From contig NZ_CP064031.1 of NCBI RefSeq assembly GCF_049532895.1, forward strand, positions 992,001 through 1,056,000: 64,000 nt of DNA, written 5' to 3'. Source of the stretch: Dyella_B acidisoli (GTDB taxonomy: Bacteria > Pseudomonadota > Gammaproteobacteria > Xanthomonadales > Rhodanobacteraceae). Shown in pieces: positions 24,892 through 33,475 of this stretch; the first letter of the stretch is position 1, and every line of letters begins with the position of its first letter. A model generated the notes under the pieces. The model was not told the DNA's origin and did no database searches. It saw only the letters and a program-made list of their open reading frames with translations. A program made the translations under genes and the position numbers.

Positions 24892-25128
24892 GGAATTACC
24901 CTCGCTGCCGGTGAGTGTCCGCAGTCTTGGTCGCGCGTAATCAATCCGCGGTGAAGAAAAGATTAGCGGGGTAGGGAAATGTTCATGCTGCGCATCATGT
25001 GCTGTTCAGTGCATGCGCTATGAAGGAGCGATGGAGTGCGTTGCCGCGTTGATGCCGATCGTCGTCGCAAGCAAGTTTGCATTGCGACGACGCCGGGTCT
25101 GTCATCAGTGCTGTTAGTGATAGAGGTT

Positions 25129-25521
25129 TTAGCGGCTTTCGGAGGCTGCGCAATGATCGTTAGGGCAGGCGAAGTCGACTTCTGTGCCTCGACCTACGAT
25201 CAGTGGAATATGCGTGCGTGCATCGACGGGTTGCCCGTCTTTCTCCAGCGTCACCGAGTAATCGCCTGCCGGTAGCGGATCGATCCTGTAGCGGCCATTT
25301 TTACCTACGATTTTGTGCCGTTGCAGACCCTCCGAGCTGTGCGCTGTCACGATTTCTCCTGCGGGGGCTTGGCCGAAGACGGAAGCGGTCGTCGACTGCG
25401 CATGCGCAGTCGGCGGAGATAGGGAGCTGACGATACCCAGCACCATGACGATGGCCGCGTTACGCACGGAAAGCGAATGACGTTGGCAGTTGCTGGTTTT
25501 GAAGCGTTGAATGCCGTACAT
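25129..25521 (-). CDS. Exported protein with a carboxypeptidase-regulatory-like domain, TonB-receptor N-terminus-like
   Basis: 130-residue exported protein. ATG 25521 has a GGAG RBS 5 bases upstream; the signal-like stretch (NAAIVMVLGIVSSLSPPTAHA) is unusually far in, about residues 22-42. The mature part (TTASVFGQAPAGEIVTAHSS, then GRYRIDPLPAGDYSVTLEKD) is one beta-sandwich repeat of the kind that precedes the plug in Xanthomonas-type TonB-dependent receptors. No receptor follows, so this is a stand-alone or remnant domain. Confidence 0.75.
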   Translation of the reverse strand: MYGIQRFKTSNCQRHSLSVRNAAIVMVLGIVSSLSPPTAHAQSTTASVFGQAPAGEIVTAHSSEGLQRHKIVGKNGRYRIDPLPAGDYSVTLEKDGQPVDARTHIPLIVGRGTEVDFACPNDHCAASESR

Positions 25522-25863
25522 GGAAACTCCTGTTTCACGAGTGACAATCGAGTTGCGCTGGCCGTCTGTGGCTCTGGTTGAGGGCCATCGGCTCACGCCA
25601 TGCTTGCTGATAAGGCAATGCCGTTTTGTGCTTCCCCTGCATCGGCTGCTCGCGTTACCGCTCTCCCTGTGCGCTGGGCGAAGAGTTCCCAGCCGTGTTG
25701 GACCCATCCCCACTTGGGTCATTCGAAAGGTTGGATCGATTCCCTGTCCCGATCATTTGCCATGCATGGCTTCGCCGTCAAATGCCTGGCTTCGTTTCTG
25801 ATCTATGCCGTATGCCGAAAACGAAAAAGCCCGCTCGATGAGCGGGCTTGATCAGGGAATACA
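25522..25863. other. Gene-free stretch upstream of the exported Ig-like protein
   Basis: About 340 bases between the start of the exported protein and the 3' end of tRNA-Phe. It contains the tRNA terminator at its right edge. I see no protein-like reading frame and no recognised repeat in the remainder. Confidence 0.5.
25824..25849 (-). terminator. Rho-independent terminator of tRNA-Phe
   Basis: Read on the minus strand: a GCCCGCT/AGCGGGC stem with a 5-base loop followed by five T residues, 15 bases after the CCA end of tRNA-Phe. Confidence 0.85.
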
Positions 25864-25939
25864 TGGTGGCCGGGGACGGAATCGAACCGCCGACACGGGG
25901 ATTTTCAATCCCCTGCTCTACCAACTGAGCTACCCGGCC
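25864..25939 (-). tRNA. tRNA-Phe (anticodon GAA)
   Basis: 76 bases including an encoded CCA end. The minus strand starts GGCCGGGTAGCTCAGTTGGT and ends CGGCCACCA. Acceptor stem GGCCGGG/CCCGGCC, D-loop AGTTGGTAGA, anticodon loop ATTGAAAAT with GAA, and T-arm GGTTCGATTCC are all intact. It lies 57 bases downstream of yggX on the same strand, with a hairpin between them. Confidence 0.97.
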
Positions 25940-25996
25940 AGAGGGTAACCATGCGTTGCATGGAGCCGCTCATTAAATCGGATGAGCGGGTCTGCG

Positions 25997-26275
25997 TCAA
26001 GACTCCGCCTCGGGCGGCTTGTAGCCTTCGGGCTTTTTCGCCTCGCCGCCAAACAGGAATTTTTCCATTTCGCCGCCCAGGAACTGGCGCGCTTTGGGGT
26101 CGAGCGGATTGATGCGGTATTCGTTGATCAGCATGGTCTGGTGGGCCAACCATTGCTGCCACGCGGGCTTGGATATCTCCGCGAAGATGCGTTGGCCCAG
26201 CGGGCCGGGCCAGGGTGCGAAATCCAGGCCTTCGGCGTCGATGCCGAGCTTGGCGCAATGAATCGTACGGCTCAT
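25997..26275 (-). CDS. yggX: Fe(2+)-trafficking / oxidative damage protection protein YggX
   Basis: 92-residue cytosolic protein that limits oxidative damage to Fe-S proteins. ATG 26275 gives the family start MSRTIHCAKLG, including the conserved cysteine (Cys7). Segments GLDFAPWPGPLGQRIFAEIS, and LINEYRINPLDPKAR, are strongly conserved. Immediately downstream of mutY on the same strand, an association seen in E. coli too. Confidence 0.95.
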   Translation of the reverse strand: MSRTIHCAKLGIDAEGLDFAPWPGPLGQRIFAEISKPAWQQWLAHQTMLINEYRINPLDPKARQFLGGEMEKFLFGGEAKKPEGYKPPEAES

Positions 26276-26298
26276 CGGAAATGTCTCGTGGTTAAGGA

Positions 26299-27348
26299 TT
26301 ACGGTGCAGCCGGTTCGGGCAGCGCCATCAACAGCGATCGTACGGGTGCGGGCAGGCCCAGCGCAGGCAAGTCGGCGATGGCGCACCAACGCAAGTCGGC
26401 ATTATCGGCGATCGCGTGCGCGGGTGCCGCTGCATCGAACAGCAACGGTTGGATCTGCAGGCGATAGTGGCTGAAGACGTGCACGAAGGGCGTGAGCGGT
26501 TGTGCGTCGTCGATGCGCGCGTGGCGTTGCGCTTCGCGCCAAGCGTTGTCGGTGTCGTCGGCTTCCGGCAGGCTCCATAAGCCCGACCACACACCTTGCG
26601 CACCGCGGCGCTGCAGCAGCACTTGGCCGTCGGCATTGCGCAGGATCAGCATGATGGTGCTGCGCGAGGGAATCGCTTTGCCGGGCTTGGGTGTGGGTAG
26701 CTGCGCGGTGAGGTTGTCGTGGTGCGCTACGCAATCGCTCCGTACTGGACACATGGCGCATAACGGCCGAGTGCGTACGCAGAGTGTTGCGCCCAGATCC
26801 ATGATGGCTTGCGTGTAGTCGGCAGCGCGTTCGGCCGGCGTATGTGCATCCGCATGCAGCCATAGCTGTTTTTCGATTTCGCGCTCGCCTGGATAACCTG
26901 CAATGCCGTGATAGCGCGTAAGCACGCGTTTCACGTTACCGTCGAGAATGGGAAAACGTAGCTCGTAGGCTTGTGCCAGGATCGCGCCCGCGGTGGAGCG
27001 GCCGATACCAGGCAGTGCTGCCAACGCATCGAATTCACGCGGCAGCTCGCCGTTGTGTTGTTCTATGCACACTTGCGCTGCTCGATGCAGAAAGCGCGCA
27101 CGGCGGTAATAGCCAAGGCCGGACCACAGCGCGAGGACGGTGTCTTCGTCGGCGGCAGCCAGATCGTGCAGCGTTGGCAGTTGCGTCACGAAGCGCTGGA
27201 AATAGGGGATGACCGTGGCTACCTGCGTCTGCTGCAGCATGATTTCGGAAAGCCACACCCGATAGGCATCGCGTGGATGTTTCCACGGCAGATCGTGACG
27301 GCCGTGGCGATCGAACCAGTCGAGCAGGGCGGAGGCGAAAGGAGTCAC
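26299..27348 (-). CDS. mutY: A/G-specific adenine glycosylase MutY
   Basis: Removes adenine mispaired with 8-oxoguanine. 349 residues. Helix-hairpin-helix LPGIGRSTAGAIL (about 112-124), catalytic Asp136 in LDGNVKRVL, Glu35 in SEIMLQQTQV and the four cysteines of the [4Fe-4S] cluster (190, 197, 200, 206) are all seen. A NUDIX-like C-terminal domain (about 225-345) recognises oxoG. The 5' end overlaps the AsmA-like gene by 4 bases. Confidence 0.97.
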   Translation of the reverse strand: MTPFASALLDWFDRHGRHDLPWKHPRDAYRVWLSEIMLQQTQVATVIPYFQRFVTQLPTLHDLAAADEDTVLALWSGLGYYRRARFLHRAAQVCIEQHNGELPREFDALAALPGIGRSTAGAILAQAYELRFPILDGNVKRVLTRYHGIAGYPGEREIEKQLWLHADAHTPAERAADYTQAIMDLGATLCVRTRPLCAMCPVRSDCVAHHDNLTAQLPTPKPGKAIPSRSTIMLILRNADGQVLLQRRGAQGVWSGLWSLPEADDTDNAWREAQRHARIDDAQPLTPFVHVFSHYRLQIQPLLFDAAAPAHAIADNADLRWCAIADLPALGLPAPVRSLLMALPEPAAP

Positions 27349-28427
27349 TGCAGTTTAGATGCGGCAGATTTAGCAGGCGGCGCGGTGCTTTCCGCAGTTG
27401 CAGGCACCGCATCGCCGGTCTGCACACTCAATCCTTCGATGTGAATCTTGCCAACGTCGAGTTTGGCCATGTCGATCTGCCCGTTGCCGGGTGGCACGGA
27501 CAGCATGGGACCCTGCGGATTCCCCAACTGATCCCACCACTGCGCGAGCGCGAGCGGCGGCAGGTCGAGGTCGATGTGATTGTCAGAACCGAGCAGCTTC
27601 AGATGCAGCAGCAATGGTTTGTCTTGTGCGGCGGGGTTGAGCGTGACTGCGGCGTCGTAATCGCCTGCGTCCGCGAGATGGAATTTGCCTTGCAGTTGCA
27701 TGGACGCATTGGCCGCGCCCATCCAGTGCGCATGACCGTTCAAACGCAGTGTGGTGGCACTGCTGTCGGTAACGTTGATGTTGATGTCATCCAGCCGCAA
27801 TACGCCGTTGGCGATGTTCGGTACGCCGGAAAACTGCCATTGCAGCGGTGTACCGTCGGTTTCCTTGGCGGACAGGTTCACCCAGAACGCCTGGCCTGGC
27901 GCAAGACGGCCGGTGTCGAGCGACACGTTGCTCAACCATTCGCTGTTGTTCTGCACCACGCTGCCGTTGCGTATGCGTACGCCGGTGGCGATGCGCGGAA
28001 TTTCATCCGGCACGGCGGCCGATTGTGGCGGCAAGTGCATCAACCAGGATTGCAGCGCATCCAGATCTACGCGTGGCGAGTTGATCTGCATGCGCGAGAT
28101 AACAACCTGACGGCCGAACAGCGCATGCCATGGCAACACCAGTCGGCCGTTTGCAGCGAGCAGGATCGGCATGGCGTTTGGACCCGCATCGCTCGCTACG
28201 AGCGTGATGCCTTCCAATTGCAAGGCGGGACGCGGAAACAAGGTAGGGCTGGCAGGGCTCGATAGCGTAAGCCGCAAGCTTGCCTGGCTCGCTTGCTCCT
28301 TCAGCATCGCTGTGAAGCGATCAGGTTGCAGCAGCAGATAGAGCGCCACCAGCACGACCAGCACGATGGCGCCAGCCAGGCTGGCCAACGCAATCAGCAG
28401 GAGTCGCAGCGGACGCGGGATCGTCAT
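27345..28427 (-). CDS. AsmA-like membrane-anchored protein
   Basis: 360-residue protein with one N-terminal membrane anchor (LLLIALASLAGAIVLVVLVA, about 9-28) and a long beta-rich periplasmic part. The start is reminiscent of the AsmA N-terminus (YLLLQPDRFTAMLKEQASQA), and the middle has AsmA-type segments such as ISRMQINSPRVDLDALQSWL. The C-terminus is Ala/Pro-rich. AsmA-like proteins may move phospholipid or assist outer-membrane assembly. It overlaps both neighbours by 4 bases (ftsY upstream, mutY downstream). Confidence 0.82.
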   Translation of the reverse strand: MTIPRPLRLLLIALASLAGAIVLVVLVALYLLLQPDRFTAMLKEQASQASLRLTLSSPASPTLFPRPALQLEGITLVASDAGPNAMPILLAANGRLVLPWHALFGRQVVISRMQINSPRVDLDALQSWLMHLPPQSAAVPDEIPRIATGVRIRNGSVVQNNSEWLSNVSLDTGRLAPGQAFWVNLSAKETDGTPLQWQFSGVPNIANGVLRLDDININVTDSSATTLRLNGHAHWMGAANASMQLQGKFHLADAGDYDAAVTLNPAAQDKPLLLHLKLLGSDNHIDLDLPPLALAQWWDQLGNPQGPMLSVPPGNGQIDMAKLDVGKIHIEGLSVQTGDAVPATAESTAPPAKSAASKLQ

Positions 28428-29494
28428 GCCCGTGCGAAGTCGGCGGGAAGCAGCCCGTCGACATAGGCTTCCGCATCGAATACGCGCAGATCGGTGGCGG
28501 TTTCACCCAGACCAACGAACCGGATCGGCAAGCCGAACTCGCGTGCCAGCGCGAACACCACGCCGCCTTTGGCGGTGCCATCGAGTTTGGTCACCACCAG
28601 ACCGGTCACGCCGACGATCTGGCGGAACTGGCGCACTTGGTTCACTGCGTTCTGGCCTACGGTGCCATCGATCACCATCAGCACCTCGTGCGGTGCTTCC
28701 GCGTCGAGCTTCTTCAGCACGCGTGCGATCTTGCCCAGTTCATCCATCAGGCCGCCTTGCGTATGCAGGCGGCCGGCTGTGTCGGCGATCAGCACATCGG
28801 CGTTGCGCGAACGCGCGGCTTGCAGCGCGTCAAATATCACGCTGGCGGCATCTGCATCCTGGCCTTGCGAAATCACCGGCACCTGGTTGCGCTCGCCCCA
28901 GGTCTTGAGCTGTTCCACCGCAGCAGCGCGGAAGGTGTCGCCGGCAGCCAGCAGCACCTGGTGATGTTCATCGCGCCAACGGCGAGCCAGTTTGCCGATC
29001 GTGGTGGTCTTGCCGGCGCCGTTGATGCCAACGGTAAGCACGACGAACGGCTTGTGGCCGTTAATGTCCAGCGGCTTCTGCACGGGTTTGAGCAGTGTGA
29101 TCAGTTCCTGCCGCAAAGCCTGCAGCAAGGCGCCCGCATCGGCGAACTCACGCTTGTGCATGCGCTTGCGCAGGTTCTCCACCAGCGAGGTGCTGGCTTC
29201 GATGCCGACGTCGGCGGTGATCAGCGTGGTTTCCAGTTCGTCCAGCAGGCTGTCGTCCAGCTTGGGATGGCGGGAGAACAGCGAGTTGAGTCCGCGCGCG
29301 AACGTGCTTCCGGAAAGGCGCTCGCGCCAACTGCGCTTGGTCGGTGCTTCGGCGACGGTCGGTTCGGGAGGTGGAGTGACTTCCGGTACCGACGCCCGTT
29401 CAGGCATTTCCGTTTGCGCGGGTACCTGATCGGCTGCTTCTTCGTTTTCCCCCGACCCTTGGTCGGTGGGCTTCTTTTTCCAGAACTTGAGCAT
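28424..29494 (-). CDS. ftsY: Signal recognition particle receptor FtsY
   Basis: GTPase receptor that docks the SRP-ribosome complex at the inner membrane. 356 residues: an acidic N-terminal A domain (about 1-60), an N helical bundle (about 60-145) and a G domain. G1 is TVGINGAGKTTTIGKLARRW, with DTAGR and TKLDGTAKGGVVF also present. The 3' end overlaps the AsmA-like gene by 4 bases. Divergent from rsmD, the classic ftsY-rsmD arrangement. Confidence 0.97.
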   Translation of the reverse strand: MLKFWKKKPTDQGSGENEEAADQVPAQTEMPERASVPEVTPPPEPTVAEAPTKRSWRERLSGSTFARGLNSLFSRHPKLDDSLLDELETTLITADVGIEASTSLVENLRKRMHKREFADAGALLQALRQELITLLKPVQKPLDINGHKPFVVLTVGINGAGKTTTIGKLARRWRDEHHQVLLAAGDTFRAAAVEQLKTWGERNQVPVISQGQDADAASVIFDALQAARSRNADVLIADTAGRLHTQGGLMDELGKIARVLKKLDAEAPHEVLMVIDGTVGQNAVNQVRQFRQIVGVTGLVVTKLDGTAKGGVVFALAREFGLPIRFVGLGETATDLRVFDAEAYVDGLLPADFARA

Positions 29495-29568
29495 GAAGGG
29501 CTAGCTTCGAAGACAATGCCGAACATGCTAACACCCCGACCCGTACTGTCCGCTGAGGGCGCCTGCGC

Positions 29569-30144
29569 ATGAAGGCCATACCCGGACGAATCCGTATTAT
29601 CGGCGGCAATCTGCGCAATTCGCGCTTGAACGTGCCCGATCTTCCCGGCTTGCGGCCTACGCCCGAGCGCGTGCGCGAAACCCTGTTCAACTGGCTGGCG
29701 CCGACCATCGCAGGTGTGCGAGCGCTCGACCTTTGCGCCGGTACCGGCGCGCTCGGCCTTGAGGCGCTCTCGCGCGGCGCGAGCACGGTGCAATTCGTGG
29801 AGCCGGAACGTGCGGCGGCCGATGCGCTGCGCGGCAACCTGGCCCGGCTGAAAGCGCAAGGCGGGGAAGTGTCGTCGAACGATGCCGCGCATTTCCTGCG
29901 TGGCGCACCGCAGCCATTCGGGCTGGTGTTTCTCGATCCGCCGTTTGCCGCGCAGCTTTGGGCTTCACTGGCTCATCAATTGGAGCAGGGTGGCTGGCTT
30001 GCCAAGACAGCGCAGATTTATGTCGAATCACCACGCGGAGCGGAGCTGGCTTTGCCGTCAAACTGGATGCTGCATCGCGAAGGGCATGCGGGCGAGGTGC
30101 GCTACGCGCTCTATCGCCGCCTTCAAGACGTTCCGTTAAGCTAG
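29569..30144 (+). CDS. rsmD: 16S rRNA (guanine(966)-N(2))-methyltransferase RsmD
   Basis: 191-residue Rossmann methyltransferase. SAM-binding motif I is LDLCAGTGALGLEALSRGA (about 54-72) and the N-methylation motif IV is FLDPPFA (about 123-129). The N-terminus RIIGGNLRNSRLNVPD and the RPTPERVRETLFNWL segment are RsmD-specific. Upstream of coaD on the same strand, as in many gammaproteobacteria. Confidence 0.96.
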   Translation: MKAIPGRIRIIGGNLRNSRLNVPDLPGLRPTPERVRETLFNWLAPTIAGVRALDLCAGTGALGLEALSRGASTVQFVEPERAAADALRGNLARLKAQGGEVSSNDAAHFLRGAPQPFGLVFLDPPFAAQLWASLAHQLEQGGWLAKTAQIYVESPRGAELALPSNWMLHREGHAGEVRYALYRRLQDVPLS

Positions 30145-30172
30145 TGCCTTCTTTGTCCGCCCATTCCTCTAC

Positions 30173-30706
30173 GTGAACCAGCCGCCGGTCAATAAACGCC
30201 TCGCCGTCTATCCGGGCACTTTCGACCCGATCACCAATGGCCATGCGGATCTCGTCGCACGCGCAGCGCCCTTATTCGAACGAATTGTGGTGGCCGTGGC
30301 CGAGAGCTCGAACAAGGGCCCCGGCTTTTCGCTGCAGGAGCGCATCACGCTGGCGCGGCTGGCGCTGGCGGACCTGCCCAATGTGGAAGTACGCGGCTTC
30401 GATTGCCTCCTCGCCCAACTGGTGAGTGAGCTTGGCGCCGGCGTGATCATCCGCGGACTGCGCGCTGTGTCGGATTTCGAGTACGAATTCCAGCTGGCGA
30501 GCATGAATCGCCATCTCATTCCGCAGGCCGAGACGTTATTCTTGACGCCGGCCGAGCAGTACAGCTTCATTTCTTCCTCGCTGGTACGCGAGATCGGTCG
30601 CCTGGGTGGCGACATTACCGGTTTCGTGCATCCTGCGGTCCAACAAGCCATGCGGCAGCGCTGGCAAAAGAAGCAACCCGAAACCGAAGGGGATAACTAT
30701 GCGTAA
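30173..30706 (+). CDS. coaD: Phosphopantetheine adenylyltransferase CoaD
   Basis: Transfers AMP to 4'-phosphopantetheine in coenzyme A synthesis. 177 residues from GTG 30173, a little longer than the usual 160 because of an extra tail. Nucleotidyltransferase signature YPGTFDPITNGHADLV (T/HxGH, about 13-28) and the ISSSLVREI motif are present. The 3' end overlaps the following lipoprotein by 8 bases. Confidence 0.96.
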   Translation: MNQPPVNKRLAVYPGTFDPITNGHADLVARAAPLFERIVVAVAESSNKGPGFSLQERITLARLALADLPNVEVRGFDCLLAQLVSELGAGVIIRGLRAVSDFEYEFQLASMNRHLIPQAETLFLTPAEQYSFISSSLVREIGRLGGDITGFVHPAVQQAMRQRWQKKQPETEGDNYA

Positions 30707-31205
30707 ACTCACTCTCGTCGCCTCCGCCCTTGCATTGACCGGCTGCCTCGCTCTGTCTGCATGCAACAACCAGCAGCAGGACGGCCAGCAGCAGGCGCAG
30801 CAACAGCAGCAGGTGACCAAGCCCACCGATCCGAACGACAGCAAGGGCTGGAACGCCTACCTCGGTCAGATCATGCAGAAGAACATGCAGGGTATGTCGG
30901 CACCGCAGCCGTATGCCTACATGATCCCGGCCGGCGACAGCGACGACGCCAAGGACTCGCGTGATCGTCAGCTCAGCAACGTGCAGGACATCGTGGCCCG
31001 CGGCGTGCTGCCGGGCAACCTGCTGGCATTCGGCGGCCCGGATTCGGCCAAGACCGCCGATCTGGTCACCACCGCCTTCAAGGATGCCAAGCCTGGTTCC
31101 CTCAAGGGCGTGATCATCGTTGTGATCGGCGACAAGGCCGACGAACAGCGTGTAAACGACGTGCTGAAGCCGACGGACTCGACGATTCGCTACGTGCAGT
31201 TCTAA
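30699..31205 (+). CDS. Putative lipoprotein with Gln-rich linker
   Basis: 168-residue predicted lipoprotein of unknown function. ATG 30699 follows an RBS (gaagggga) and sits inside the end of coaD. Two lipobox-like sites are present, LTGC (Cys16) and LSAC (Cys22), the second fitting better with the start of a Gln-rich linker (QQQDGQQQAQQQQQ). The globular part is alpha/beta with NDVLKPTDSTIRYVQF at the end. I do not recognise a family. Sits between coaD and the yfhL ferredoxin. Confidence 0.82.
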   Translation: MRKLTLVASALALTGCLALSACNNQQQDGQQQAQQQQQVTKPTDPNDSKGWNAYLGQIMQKNMQGMSAPQPYAYMIPAGDSDDAKDSRDRQLSNVQDIVARGVLPGNLLAFGGPDSAKTADLVTTAFKDAKPGSLKGVIIVVIGDKADEQRVNDVLKPTDSTIRYVQF

Positions 31206-31220
31206 AGCTGTGTTATTCCA

Positions 31221-31268
31221 CCCTCTCCCCCGTCTTTGATCAATAACGGGGGAGAGGCTGGGTGAGAG
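31221..31268. repeat. Family 1 repeat, single unit with enlarged loop
   Basis: accctctcccccgtctttga and atcaataacgggggagaggc form a stem with an unusually long loop compared with other copies. It follows the lipoprotein gene and might act as a transcript end, but no T run follows. Confidence 0.6.
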
Positions 31269-31361
31269 CAAGCTCCGTTGCCCTCACCGCAATCCCCTAG
31301 GCAGGCGATTCCGTTGCTGCTTCGCACAATCCCCCAGCCGGCCCATGTAAACTAATCCGGC

Positions 31362-31616
31362 ATGTCTCTCAAGATCCTCGATACCTGCGTCAACTGCGAC
31401 GTCTGCGAACCCGTCTGCCCCAACAAGGCGATTTCGCTCGGCGAGGAGTTCTACGTCATCGATCCCTCACTGTGCACCGAGTGTGTCGGCCATCACGATG
31501 AGCCGCAGTGCGTCGTCGTGTGTCCGGTGGAATGCATCATCATCGATCCCGCGCATACCGAAACGCGCGGACAGCTCGAAGACAAATACAAACACCTGAT
31601 GGAGGCCAAGGGATGA
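31362..31616 (+). CDS. YfhL family 4Fe-4S dicluster ferredoxin
   Basis: 84-residue ferredoxin. First cluster motif CVNCDVCEPVCP and second CTECVGHHDEPQCVVVCP, the long insertion between cysteines being the YfhL-type hallmark. A C-terminal helix (GQLEDKYKHLMEAKG) follows. Ferredoxins of this type near coaD are known in pseudomonads. The stop overlaps the start of ggt (ATGA). Confidence 0.94.
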   Translation: MSLKILDTCVNCDVCEPVCPNKAISLGEEFYVIDPSLCTECVGHHDEPQCVVVCPVECIIIDPAHTETRGQLEDKYKHLMEAKG

Positions 31617-33328
31617 AGCTTGCGTTGCGTTGGCACGTGTTTTTGATAGGTTTCTTGCTTGGTACCAGCGGCGCATTCGCAGCCGACAAACCTCAAACCT
31701 CCGCACCTTCCACGCAGCTTGCACAGCGTCCTGGCCATGCTGGTATCGCCAGCGCGAACACGCTCGCAACGGAAGCTGGACTGGAAGTCTTGGCCAAGGG
31801 TGGCAATGCGTTCGACGCAGCCGTCGCGGTGGCTTCCACGCTGTCGGTGGTAGAGCCGGAAAGTTCGGGCATCGGCGGCGGCTTCATGGCAACCATGTAC
31901 ATCGCTGCCGACAAGCGCAGCGTGTTCATCGACGCGCGCGAGACGGCGCCGGCGGCGGTCAATACCAAGGATTATCTCAACCCCGACGGCACGCCCAATC
32001 GCGATACCGCGTTGAAGGGTCCGTTGTCGGCCGGTATTCCCGGCGAGCCGGCGGGTCTGGCATGGCTGGCCAAGCACTATGGCAAGCTGCCGCTCACCGC
32101 TTCGTTGGCCCCGGCGATCCGCACCGCACGCGATGGCTTCAAGCCGGATAACCGCTTGCTCGGTTCCATCAATGAAGAGCAAAAGAACCTCGAGCGCTGG
32201 CCCGCTTCCGCGGGGAAATTCCTGCCTGGTGGCAAGGCGCCAGCAGCTGGTCAGGTTTGGAGCGATCCCGATCAGGCACACACGCTGGAATTGCTCGCCA
32301 AATACGGTGAGCCCGGCTTCTACAGCGGTGAAACCGCGCAGAAGCTGGTAAGCGCGGTACACGAAGCCGGCGGTAATTGGACGCTGAAGGATCTGGCAGC
32401 CTATCGCGTGAAGGAACGCGCGCCGCTCACGGTCGACTATCGCGGCTACAAGATCATTACCGCACCGCCGCCGTCTTCCGGTGGCGTAGCCATTGCGGAA
32501 ATTCTCAACATTCTTTCCGGCTTCGATCTGAGCAAGCTCGACCAGGTGCATCGCGTGCATCTGGTGATCGAAGCGATGCGCCGCGCGTTCCGCGATCACA
32601 ACGATTACCTTGGTGATCCGGATTTCGTGAAGATGCCGCTGAACATGCTGCTGTCGCCGTATTACGCCGACGGTTTGCGGCAAACCATCCTGCCGGACAA
32701 GGCCACGCCTTCATCGATGCTGGCGCCGTCGAACAGCGAAGATCCTGGGCAGCACACCACGCATTTCTCGATCATCGATGCCGACGGCAACATGGTGGCG
32801 ATGACGTGCACCGTGAACTACGTGCTCGGCTCCACCTTCGTCGCGAAAGGCACGGGTGTGCTGCTCAACGATGAGATGGATGACTTCGCGCTGGTGGCGA
32901 ACAAGCCGAATGTGTATGGCTTGCTGGGAAGCAAGGCGAATGCACCCGAGCCGGGCAAGCGCATGCTGTCATCGATGTCGCCGAGCATCGTGATCGGCGC
33001 TGATCGCACGGCGGTGATCGGGTCGCCCGGTGGCTCCACCATCATCACCCAGGTGCTGGAAGGCATACTCGCTTTCATCGATGGCGGCGACGCCCATCAG
33101 GTTGTTGCGTACAAGCGCTTCCATCATCAGTACATGCCGGACAGGGTCATGGTAGAACCCGGTGCCTTCGATGCCGCCACCAGCAGCGCGCTGACTCAGA
33201 TGGGCCACACGCTCAAAGAGCGCGAGCCATGGGGCTTCATGAATGCGGTGATCTGGGATCGTCGTACCAACAAGCTGGATGCGGCGAGTGATCCGCGCAG
33301 GGAAGATGGTCTCGGTAAGGTGCAATGA
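31613..33328 (+). CDS. ggt: Gamma-glutamyltransferase (periplasmic)
   Basis: 571-residue gamma-glutamyltranspeptidase precursor. ATG 31613 overlaps the ferredoxin stop and opens a signal peptide (MKLALRWHVFLIGFLLGTSG, cleavage after AFA). The enzyme self-cleaves before Thr382 in the motif TTHFSIIDADGNMVAMT to make large and small subunits. The oxyanion and substrate motifs (ARETAPAA, SSMSPSIV, GSPGGSTIITQ) are in place. It cleaves glutathione and gamma-glutamyl peptides in the periplasm. Confidence 0.95.
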   Translation: MKLALRWHVFLIGFLLGTSGAFAADKPQTSAPSTQLAQRPGHAGIASANTLATEAGLEVLAKGGNAFDAAVAVASTLSVVEPESSGIGGGFMATMYIAADKRSVFIDARETAPAAVNTKDYLNPDGTPNRDTALKGPLSAGIPGEPAGLAWLAKHYGKLPLTASLAPAIRTARDGFKPDNRLLGSINEEQKNLERWPASAGKFLPGGKAPAAGQVWSDPDQAHTLELLAKYGEPGFYSGETAQKLVSAVHEAGGNWTLKDLAAYRVKERAPLTVDYRGYKIITAPPPSSGGVAIAEILNILSGFDLSKLDQVHRVHLVIEAMRRAFRDHNDYLGDPDFVKMPLNMLLSPYYADGLRQTILPDKATPSSMLAPSNSEDPGQHTTHFSIIDADGNMVAMTCTVNYVLGSTFVAKGTGVLLNDEMDDFALVANKPNVYGLLGSKANAPEPGKRMLSSMSPSIVIGADRTAVIGSPGGSTIITQVLEGILAFIDGGDAHQVVAYKRFHHQYMPDRVMVEPGAFDAATSSALTQMGHTLKEREPWGFMNAVIWDRRTNKLDAASDPRREDGLGKVQ

Positions 33329-33357
33329 GCGCCTGCTTCATCCTAAATGCATATTCC

Positions 33358-33434
33358 GTCATCCCAGCGAAAGCTGGGATCCAGTGCCTTTGAGGATCTG
33401 CAAGTCGCTAGATCCCAGCTTTCGCGGGGATGAC
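33358..33434. repeat. REP-type inverted repeat pair (family 4 variant)
   Basis: Unit atcccagcgaaagctgggat at 33361-33380 and its inverse (atcccagctttcgcggggat) near 33412-33431 face each other around about 30 bases. It lies between ggt and the MBL gene. The arrangement matches that at 5611-5690 but with a changed stem sequence. Confidence 0.85.
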
Positions 33435-33475
33435 GAGTTGGTGGTGTAAGGCAAGATTGATCAGCGAGCGTTGTC

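Noticed and set aside
25961..25984. Intrinsic terminator between yggX and tRNA-Phe
   Set aside because: ccgctcat/atgagcgg pairs, but no T run follows on the minus strand; it could be a processing hairpin, so I did not list it as a terminator.
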